Shown one piece after another: positions 36,916-46,686 of a stretch of DNA of 64,000 nt; within the stretch, counting starts at the first letter, position 1; each line of letters opens with the position of its first letter. Location: the NCBI GenBank assembly GCA_964036275.1, contig OZ038434.1, positions 13,553,259 to 13,617,258 of the forward strand, written 5' to 3'. The position numbers and the translations under genes are program-made. This DNA comes from Litoditis marina. Lineage: Eukaryota > Nematoda > Chromadorea > Rhabditida > Rhabditidae. The notes under the pieces are model-generated. The model saw nothing but the letters and a program-made list of their open reading frames with translations, made no database searches and was not told the DNA's origin.

Positions 36916-37503
36916 CGATGCGGACAGAATTCCGTGAGGGACGACTGACGAGGGACGAATTACGGCGGAACTTTTCAACAACGACACGAAACCATAACTC
37001 AGGCGAAAATAATCCGATTTGGCTGAAATTTTCACACAATGTTCAGTTCGTGATTCTCTAACGTTCTCTCCTTTTAGTTTTCAAAAAAAGATGATGTTTG
37101 AAGATTTTTGTTAATTAAAAGGAAAAAACGAGTCCGCAATGGCCAAACCAAAGACAACTCACGCAGAGCGCTTCGCGCTCCGCGCGATAAATCAACAAAA
37201 TACATGAAAATGTCACGAGCTCAGACAAAACAGGCAAAAAATAACAATTGGAAACTTTCTCAAAACTAAATAGAAATGAGATTTGTTGAGTTCGAGTTGA
37301 TATGGAAAATTCAAAAAAAAATAGATGGTAGATCTATTGATAAATGTGGCGAATGACAAGTGAGAACTGCTAACTGGAAGCAAAGAGGTTCCGTTTGGTA
37401 GAAGATTGTGGCCATCAAAATTATAGGCTCCAACTAATGAACATAAATATAACAAATAACATCACTCCTGTAATTCATGTGTACAACCCTATCCTAGAAC
37501 GAT

Positions 37504-40500
37504 TCATGTCGCCTTCTTTCTCCGTTTCTTAGCTGGTTCGGCGTCGATAAACATGGAATCTGTTTGCATTTCTTCGTTCAAGCTGGAAATGAAGAAAAAC
37601 ATATTCAGCCAATCCACACAGATTGTTCGAAGATCCAGATAGAACTACACAGAAAAAATGAAATTCTTCTGCACGGTTATATGAAAAGATTGTCTTTGTG
37701 TACAACTATGTGAAATGTGTAGTTAAGCTGTGAACACATCTCTGATTACTGTCTATGTTGACCAAATATTCGTTCATTCGTTCCTACTAAACTAACCAAG
37801 TATTACCAGTATCTGCAGCCTTTTTCTCGCCTTCAGCTGGTACAACATCGACCTGGCTGGTGCCAGCCTCATCATTTTCTGATTCCGAACCAGACTGCGA
37901 AAATGAAGGACTACAAAAAACTATGAGAAAAACTTGACTCATAGGTTAATACTATTAATAAGATCTCAATATTTCAGGGCTCGATCGAACTCGTATAAAT
38001 TGATAGGAATTTTGGTAATGTTCTTTAAATTGATAAAACACAATATTCGACTTACCAAATAGCTATCCACCCCATCTTCTTTGCTCAACATTTCTTCATT
38101 ATTCTTCTCATTGGGGAACAACTCGAGAATACGTTCCGACTCGACCTGATATATGATTTATGAACAAAAAACACATTGATCAACATGTGGGAGAACTGCC
38201 GAAACGTGTTGGAACACAACAAAAACTCCATGAAAGGTCCCACGCTAAACTAACATATTTCCTTAGCTTCGTGGGTGGTATCCAGTTCTCCTGGGTGGTC
38301 GTACTGTACTCGATGAGGGCTTCCACGAGAGAAGGAGTGCGCAGACACGGAAACACATTCGGCTTGTTCTGAAAAATCAATGTTCATGACACTATAATAC
38401 AATCAATTTTCGACCTAAATCGCTCAAATCCAAGCAGAAATTATTCTGGAAATATGAATTCTCGCCGGTCGCTGAAATGATTACTCGAATTACAACTGAC
38501 TGTGACTTGTGTTGTTAGACGTCCATTGAACATAGTAAGCTCCACTTTTGGTAGAACTGGAGCAACCTTCATCTCCTTCTCGAAAGCCAATTTAATAATG
38601 GACAAACGCTCTGAAATTAAGTATATCGATGGATGAGAGAGGCAATATGAGAAAAGTTGAAGCGGGAACGTAGTGCACAACAGAGCACAAATAATATGCT
38701 CAAAAAGTGAGCGAGTTTTGAAGTACAGAGGCAAGACTAGAGGAGCATCATATGTAGGACTATAGGATACTGTACAATGATCTTCCACGTAACGAGCGAA
38801 ATTTGTTCAAAGTGAAGAAGGTCTATCGAATGGACCAATCCAACTGCATCGAGAGTATCGGTCTTTTCAATTGTTCCTCAAAACGTTTCATAAAGAACAG
38901 CGCGTTGCGATTCCTCGAAATAATTGTCCATATTTTTGTGTAAACTCCTATTCGCCCCGCTCCGTTTTATGTGAATACCTTTGAGTGAGAATCTCCTCCG
39001 AATTCTGTCGAACAACAACTTCTGGCTTCGTTCCAAGATTTTTCTGGTCTTGCCAATCAGAAATTCCACTTCTGACTCTTCATCACAGAAGAAATCAGTG
39101 ACACCTCGTTTCACCAATCTGAGGGTGGGAAATTTTTTATGAACCATGTAAGAAGTGGGAAAACGACGACTAATTTTCTCAGGATGTACAAATCAGTAAA
39201 AACTAAAGACAGACCCCAGACTGATGAGACCGTAATCTACTAATATAAATGGGTAGTTTGGTCTGTCTGTCTGTTTGAAGGAAAAGGTGTGTGATTCCAA
39301 TGATGCATTTGCCCTTTTGGTCGAGAAATGAGCAAAAAGTTGCACTTTATAGTTGGTTTTGGGAAAAGGCGCGTGAGCGATCGCGTGCTTTTGCTGATTT
39401 TCATTTTTGCCCACATTCAATGAGCCTCGGCTGGGTTGCAGTTTTGGCTGTGAGCCTTCTCAATAAAGGACGAGTTTCACGTCAGAGTAGACTGGAGAGA
39501 CGGGTCTAACAGAGAGTGCACGTGCGTGGAAAAACCAAGCATATAAGCGCGGCGCTGAGCGGAGAGAGCCATTCGAACGGTGTGTTCGCTCGAAGGATGG
39601 CTGCTCTGGACGGGATTGGGCGGATGGACGAAGACGGATCTACTCTCGGAGAAGCTGCTGAGCCGGTCGCCCGTGGAGAGGAAAACCGCTGTTCAAGACC
39701 GGAGAACCAAGAAGAACCTCTACACCCGGAAAATAGTAGACAAAAAAGAGATTTTTTCATGTGTTGTTACGGCTCTATGATTGAGCTTACGGTTACGGAG
39801 TATGGCTGAGAGAGGTGATGAGAGGTGGAGAAAATCATTTTGAAATAATAGTACAGACCGTTGCATTGGAAACGTTTCGGGAAATGCAAGCATTATGTTT
39901 AGGAAATCGTGTTTGCTTACGCTCTGTTATGGAGAATTGTCGCGCTCTATGTGGCAGAAAGGTCTCGCGCTCTATGTTAGGAAGAGATTTCGCACTCTAT
40001 GTTGAGGAGAGGTTTGGCACTCTATGTTAAAGAGAACTCGCTGTCTATGTTAGGGAGAACTCTCGCTGTCTATGTAAGAGAGAACTCCCGCGCTCTATGT
40101 TAAGAGATGTAGCGCTCTATGTTAAAGAAAGATGTCGCGCTCAATGTTGGAGAAAAATGTCGTCCTCTGAGTTAGGGAGAGATGTCCCACTCAATGTTAT
40201 GGATGTGTCTCGCACTTTATGTTAGAGAGAGAGAGAGAGAGATGTCGCGCTTTATGTTAACGTGAAGTGTGGCGCTATATATGTTGTGAAAAAACGTGAG
40301 TTCGGCGAATCGCAAAAAATGAATGTTAAACAAATACTCCTAGAAGCTTTTGCCAGCCCGGAAAAAAAAACAAGGGGGGCGGAGGCGGCTTTAGCCGCCG
40401 GCGACCTACCTTGTCTACTAATATAAATGGGTAGTTTGGTCTGTCTGTCTGTTTGAAGGAAAAAGTGTGTGATTTCAAATGATGCATTTGCCCTTTTAGT

Positions 40501-43500
40501 CGAGAAATGAGCGAAAAGTTGCACTTTGTAGTTGGTTTTGGGGGAAAACGCGTGAGCGATACGTGCTTTTGCTGATTTTCATTTTTGCCCACTTTGAATA
40601 AGCTGCGGCTGGGTTGCAGTTTCGGCAGTGAGCATTCTCAATAAAGGGTAAGTTTCACGTCAGAGTAGACTGGAGAGACGGGTCTAACAGAGAGTGCACG
40701 TGCGTGGAAAAACCAAGCATATAAGCGCGGCGCTGAGCGGAGAGAGCCATTCGAACGGTGTGTTCGCTCGAAGGATGGCTGCTCTGGACGGGACTGGGCG
40801 GATGGACGAAGACGGATCTACTCTCGGAGAAGCTGCTGAGCCGGTCGCCCGTGGAGAGGAAAACCGCTGTTCAAGACCGGAGAACCAAGAAGAACCTCAA
40901 CACCCAGAAACAAGTAGACAAAAAAGAGATTTTTTCCATGTTGTTTCTGCTCTATGATTGAGCTTACGGTTACGGAATATGCCTGAAAGAGGTAGTGAAA
41001 GGTGAGAAAATCATTTCGAAATAATAGTTACGTTGCCCGTTGCATTGAAAACTTTTCGGGAAATGTTTAGGTTGTCGTGCACATGTCATGTTAAAAAAAT
41101 CGTCTCACTCTCTGATATAAAGGGGCTCTCGCGCTCCATGTTAAAGATAGCTCGCGCGCTGTATGTTCAGGTGAACTATGGTGCAAGAAGAGCTCTATGT
41201 TGAGCAACTAACTCACGCTCTGTTAGGTATAATTGTCGCGCTCTATGTGAAAGAAAGGTCTCGCGCTCTGTGTTAGGGAGAGATTTCGCGCTCTAAGTTG
41301 AGGAGAGCTGTTGCGCTTTATGTTAGAGAGAGCTGTCGCGCTCTATGTTAGGAATAGATGTCGCGCTCTTTGTTAGGGAGATATGGTGCGCTCTATGTTA
41401 GGGAGATATGTCGCGCTCTATGTTAGGGAGAAGAGAGGTCGCGCTCTATGTTGGGGAGGAAGTCGTGTTCTATGTAAGTATGTCAGGGAGAAATGTTGCG
41501 CTCCATGTTAGGTAGACTGTGGCTCTAAATGTTGTAGAAACTATTGCGCCCCACGTTGAGAAAAACGTGATTTAAATGGTTGATAAATCGTCGGAAAATA
41601 GGGTGAAAATCGGACAAATACTCCGAGAAGCTCTCGCCAGCCTGGAGTTAAAACAAGGGAGGAGGAGGCGGCTTTAGCCGCCGGCGCCTACCTTGTGTGT
41701 AAATATTAGAGTTCGGTAACCTAGTTTCAGGCAGAGATTTTTCCCCCCAAAAACTCAACCTTTTTCCAAGTTTTGTCAATCTGTAATATCGACTGCGAAG
41801 TGGTGAGAGAACTCGGGTGTCAGGAGTCGTCTTTATGAGAAGTTCGAGAAATATACAGTAATCCGGCATAGAAATATGCGGAAGATCGCCAAATATCTGC
41901 AAAGATACTGTAGACAGAAGAACGTTTACAGTAAATTGAACAATCAACATGCTCACTCACACTACATACCACTCAAAAACATTGCCGGTAATTTTTTGCG
42001 ATTGGTCAGCTGCGAAAGTGTGATCTGCATATTCTCTCGTGGAGACCGCCATAGAAGTGCTAGACGAGCGGCTGGGAATTAGCTGAGTAAAACAACCACC
42101 TCGTTGAAGGCAGATCGCCAAGCATTTCTGGGTAACATTTCTTCATTTTTCTGTCTTTCGTTGAATTTATTCAAAAGTTGATCCATCAAATGTACCCTGG
42201 AATGATAAAAATTAACAATTGTACCACTTTCGCCTGGCAGTAATCTATCTGGTGTGAACCACAACATATTACGGAAACTCAACAGTGCCACACGTAATAT
42301 GAAAGTGGAAAACTGCCTCAAACGCCACAATACGTTCGAATTGTATGAAAACCGGAACTGACCAATTATTAGTGCACCACAAGTTGACAGTCATTAGCTC
42401 GATAGCGATATCGAGGAACGGTATATGTTTTTCCGACTTTCTGAGCCTTGCAAGATTATTCTCCATTATGGATTCCTTGATTTCCTTAAATAACGAGGAA
42501 GACTGATTCCGGACAAAAACAATGTAAGATAGTAGAACTAGGTCGACTTTAACACTTTTCAGGCTGTTTACTCAATGGTCGATATCGAGCGTTGAATAAA
42601 CCTTATACACCTCAATCACACATGTCAATTAGAGAAAAAAAACTGAACTTATTAAAAGAGCAAATTCATAAACACCAAGCCTGATTACCTTTGCAAATGA
42701 AATACCATCTTCGGGTGAACTGTCATTTGAAGGAATCAGGGTCCGCCCAGTTATCTGATCTGAAAGTTCGTCAATTTCCAACTCAAACTCAGAATAATGC
42801 CAAAATGCATTCAAAAACTTGTTGTAGACAGTCCAATGAATCGAAACCGTTGTTTTTCTAGAAGAATCTTTTGAACCAAACACCCAGCGCCCTTTTGACG
42901 TCAACAACACCTTCATGAAACATCAGTGATACGGGAGCGAAGTTGGCAATGCATTGTATATCGTTGCAACACTTTACAGAAACTCGTAGACCAGTATTGC
43001 AGTAATAAATCGAGTGAAAAAGAAAATGACCAAACAGTTGTTTTCCAGGAGTTTGAATCCAAAATACAGATCTACATAAAACTGGCCCCATAATCTGCGG
43101 GAAGCCAGTTGTGGCAATTCGTCTATTTTGTTTTCAGGACGTCTCAGATGATTCCAGTACGTATCGATACATCTGTTCGGTATTCGACCCATCACCTTCA
43201 AAGTGAATACAAAGACTCAACTTGAATAGTAGCTTCGCTCAAAACGGACCGATTTCATTGAAATTTGGAACATAGGTTGGAAGTTCACTATGAAAACTTC
43301 AGAAACCATTGAAACTGTTGTGCAATAGTGAGACTTTTTGAGAGTAAAATTGCGAATTAAAGTGAGTATCAACCGAACCAAATTCAAATCGCGCGATTTG
43401 AGACTTTATTACAACAGGATAAAAAACACAAAAAAATTGCGGAAAAATAAATCTTTGCAAGCGTTTTTGGTGAACTGGAGAATACGACGGTAATAATAAC

Positions 43501-46133
43501 AGAGAACATTTTGGAACCACATGTATTAGCGTATCCACTATTTTTTTTACCTTTGCCACTGGAATCCAGTCTTTAATTTTCCTGTATAGTCGAAACATCT
43601 TTAACTTTTCAGCACCACGTATGGGGTTCTTCCTGAAAATCATTGAAACTGGTCACTTGTCATGTTTTCACTACTAGTCTCGAACTCGAAAAACTCGAAA
43701 TTTCTAAAAACTCGAAACTCGAAAATCCAAACTACGGAACCTCGAAATTTTCGAATTCGAGTTTTCGTGTCAAAAACAGTGTTAATTTACACAAAGTTAG
43801 TTTCGTTTTTATTACATAATTTCTCCGTTCTTCTCCACATCGTGCATTTTTTTACTTTTTACTCTTACATTGTTTGCATTTAAAGTAGGACGATTACGTG
43901 CTCCAATCTCGGCGCGTCAGTCCTTTAAACTGCAATTGAAAAATGTATTGCAGTTTAAAGGACTGACGCGCCGAGATTGGAGCACGTAATCGTCCTTCTT
44001 TAAGTGCAAAATGGAAAGCGGCATTGTTGTATTGAGTCCGCTGGCGAAAAAAGTGCGGCCAATCGCACCGGTATCTCGCGCTCGAATATTTGGTCTTCGT
44101 CTAATATTCAGCTTCGGATTCTAATTTGCCCAACTTATTGATTTTGGTGTTGTTACTACTTATCTATATCCTGTCAGCTCCATTGTTTTTCGACTTTAAA
44201 TTCGGAACTAGAAATTGTTCAGTTCAGCTCGAAACTCGAAAAGTCGAATTTTCTAAAACTCGAATCATCTAAACTCGAAATTTTCAACTCGATTAACAAC
44301 CCTAGTGCGACTGGTTCGGTTTTTCACCAAACAGGCTTAGTTCGGGAAGAATCGGTTCAAGCTGACAAGAAATCCTAAATAACAGTAGGCTCTTATTCAG
44401 AACGACTCGATTGAAAGTTTAAACTTAACTGACTGTTGGTATAGGGCGGTATCGCTGCCATTAAGCACGGCTGGAGACAATACGCGTCGCATACGCTGGT
44501 AAACCTGGAAAGCACATCTCTCCGGCAGGTCTCGACCTGGAAACAGAACTAATTTCGAATTATTTGTAGAATTATTTCCAAAATAGAGTAAAACGCATCA
44601 GTAAAACCCAAAAACCTAAAAAAAACAATACTTTTCGAAATGAGAAGTGTCGTATTCACCCGTGTCAAGATAAGCTGAAAAAAAATTACCGCGTCTCGGG
44701 ACCTTCCTTACCTGAACACGATTTTTGTGCTGTAACCTTCCGCAAGAAAAGAACAGCATATTTTGAGATATGTGTTTACAAATTGCGCTTACCTGATTGT
44801 TAAGTTTTATAAATGGCCCAGTATATGCTCCGGAAAATTAGAAAAACGAGAGTATCTAGACCACTGATTACTTCATTGCGAACGTTCAATGAATAGTTGA
44901 CAAAACCCACATATGCTTGGAAGAAAGGCAGTAGTTCTTTTCATTCTCTGTCGGTCAATATACTTCTTCTTGTCATTGTTCTGTGAAAAAAACATGTTCA
45001 CAATCAACTAGCAAACGTATGATGATAAATTAGGGGCACAGCTGGAAACAGTTTCTGATGTTATATTAGACCGAAAAACAAAAAGAGCATTCAGAACTTC
45101 GAAGAACTATCTATCTCGACTTTAGGTGGCTTCATATTTTACAAAATAGAACGATAAAGCACACCTTCGAAAGAAATAGAAGTGCATCAAGAAACGGAAT
45201 ATTGTGTTTTTCTGCGTATTCCTGCCAATTCCTACGTATGATCTCATCTTCGACAGAAGTGAACATTCGAGTTTCATGAGGAACTCCTGAAAATGTGTTC
45301 AATCATACCAATCAAATACATATTACTCAGCAAAGTTCCCGAAAAATTTAACGAAAATTAAGTAATCACCTTAGTGAGTTCAGTGTTAATGGAGAAGGGA
45401 TTCTGTGACATAATAGCCAACGGTAACGAAATAATTGAAAGTACTGATGAACTAGGCACGAGAGTCACACTAGCCTAGAAAGTCCTCCAAATCATGTTAA
45501 TTATCGTATTTCGCTGAAAATGTACGTTGAGTATTTCAAGTATTCGTTATACGCATTACCCATCTCAGCATGTCGTCTTCACTATCCTTTACTATATAAA
45601 AACAAAGAACGAGCTCTGATGACCCACCGAACTCTTTCAAACGTGCGATTTGCTCCTCCTTCAATACTCTATTAAGGGAGACCTGAATAAAGATACTCAT
45701 TTCAAACGAGACATTTCTTATTGGATAGATATTATTTAGACCTTCTCTTCCTCTCAGACAAAGAAATTGTGTATACACGGGTGTCAACTACCATCATCAC
45801 GTAGTGAGCCGTTTTCCAGATTAAACGAGTGAGTAATGATTGTCAGACGCAAATCAATTACACCTGTCCTAGCGTAAAAGTTTCCCAATAAATATTCACT
45901 ATATATGATAACTGTTTCTATATAAAATATTCATCCTCCTCTTGCTGCCGCGGCCCAGCACACGTCATTTATAGTTTTCTGCTACATTTAAAGGGCAGTG
46001 TGCATAAAGTTCTGTAATTGAGCACTGGATCGTTTGAAATTAAAAGAATATGATAGAAACATACATGATGAAATAGAAATCCCTCTTTCGTATGGATACC
46101 TGTCAAAGGTAGGTCAAATGGCTTCTTTTTCAT
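37504..46133 (-). CDS. TTF1/Reb1-like Myb-domain nuclear protein, paralogue A, 17 exons
   Basis: Exons: 46133-46065, 45682-45628, 45286-45165, 44980-44911, 44536-44434, 43642-43561, 43195-43087, 42759-42689, 42484-42363, 42196-42100, 41896-41760, 39118-38979, 38610-38501, 38368-38255, 38145-38056, 37894-37797 and 37582-37504. They join to 555 aa ending in TGA. Repeat 1 starts at FTSVEDEIIRRNW (~50) and closes with CRDLPERCAFQVYQRMRRVL. Repeat 2 is EKLKMFRLYRKIKDW..AKVMGRIPNRCIDTYW (~147-181). Such paired Myb repeats bind DNA, and TTF1/Reb1 act at rDNA terminators. About 300 residues follow that I do not recognise, then an acidic Ser-rich linker and AKKRRKKAT, a nuclear signal. The exon 7 donor reads GG/GCCAGT instead of GT. 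The 2.6-kb intron 11 holds two Helitron-like elements. The TTF1 likeness is by motif order and could be wrong in detail. Confidence 0.8.
39236..40413 (+). mobile_element. Helitron-like element 1 (non-autonomous)
   Basis: It starts TCTACTAATATAAATGGG after an A. It ends with the 16-bp hairpin GGCGGCTTTAGCCGCC (40384-40399), 14 nt before a CCTTG terminus, where element 2 begins at once. A 5' TC, a subterminal 3' hairpin and insertion between A and T are Helitron traits, but the end CTTG departs from the usual CTRR. Inside are a conserved small open frame (39597-39809) behind a TATA-like CATATAAG and a GTCGCGCTCTATGTTAG-type minisatellite (39930-40290). No Rep/helicase is present. It sits in intron 11 of paralogue A. 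Confidence 0.65.
39597..39809 (+). CDS. Small ORF carried by Helitron-like element 1
   Basis: An ATG 50 nt after CATATAAG opens a frame starting MAALDGIGRMDEDGSTLGEA, acidic and Ser/Glu-rich, about 70 aa, ending TAG/TGA near 39809. The frame can also start upstream at 39516. Element 2 has almost the same peptide but diverges near the end through an indel. It may be a captured host gene fragment or merely conserved element sequence. I recognise no domain and see no proof of translation. Confidence 0.25.
   Translation: MAALDGIGRMDEDGSTLGEAAEPVARGEENRCSRPENQEEPLHPENSRQKRDFFMCCYGSMIELTVTEYG
40414..41695 (+). mobile_element. Helitron-like element 2, directly abutting element 1
   Basis: It begins with the same TCTACTAATATAAATGGG immediately after the terminal G of element 1. 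It ends at 41695 after the same hairpin (41667-41682) and CTACCTTG, followed by T. The internal open frame lies 280 bp from the start in both elements. The minisatellite (41100-41560) is longer and differently arranged than in element 1, which accounts for the 104-bp length difference. The pair is flanked by A on the left and T on the right, as for one insertion of a dimer. Confidence 0.65.
43675..44310. repeat. CTCGAAA-rich element enclosing a palindromic MITE
   Basis: Both edges are dense in (A)CTCGAAA words: 43675-43765 and 44215-44300. The right edge ends CGATTAACAACCCTAG, like the small MITE at 29108-29169. The interior holds the 124-bp palindrome at 43880-44003, so one mobile sequence seems to be nested in another. 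It lies in intron 5 of paralogue A. Confidence 0.45.
43880..44003. repeat. Palindromic MITE, family 1 copy 2
   Basis: A nearly perfect palindrome with arms of about 57 bp: TTAAAG.AGGACGATTACGTG .. GTCCTTTAAACTGCAAT, a 12-bp centre, then the mirror image. It is homologous to 32941-33062 but much less decayed, so it is younger. Its flanking word TTTAAA may include the target site. Confidence 0.85.
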
Positions 46134-46686
46134 CGTGACAGGTCGACACACATGTTCTGATTAGGATTGGCTTGCCTAAAATATGAATTTTTTAACGCTT
46201 CAACCACATAGTAATGCGTTCACACTTAAACCTATCAAATAGTGCATATACTTTGAAATACAGTAGTATCGATAGGCAAATAACCTCGATATTCATAAAA
46301 GCATTTGCGACATTCATGATAGTATTCAATCATCAACAATAACAAGGTCAGAACATAACAAAACTACGGTGGAGATCAGCGAGAACTGTGCAAAACCCAT
46401 GAGCTTAACAAATCAACAAAAAATTTACAAACAAATTGGAGGTGAAAGGAATAGTAAATGAATAAATTGAGCATTGAGTTTCAGCCAAAGCTGATGTGGG
46501 TGAGACTGAAATAATAATTGAAACATGAAATTATATTGGGAACAAACAACCCGGAGTAAAAGAGCTTTCTCTAAAAAACCATAGGGTAAGAAAACAAAAC
46601 ACTCTGATTAACAAAAAAAAACCAATACAGCAAACACCATCATCACCTAATTCATATGTACAAATGCAAAATAATCACAAAATGAT

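Noticed and set aside
37807..37894. Shorter exon 16 of paralogue A ending at ACTG/GTAATA
   Set aside because: Joining from there puts a stop at the start of exon 17. The donor TTG/GTTAGT at 37797, matched in paralogue C, keeps the frame.
43087..43195. In-frame TGA in exon 7 of paralogues A and C where B has TGC, suggesting pseudogenes or selenocysteine
   Set aside because: That reading frame was wrong. The frame giving VMGR....C...YW, open in all three copies and in phase with both neighbouring exons, has no stop.
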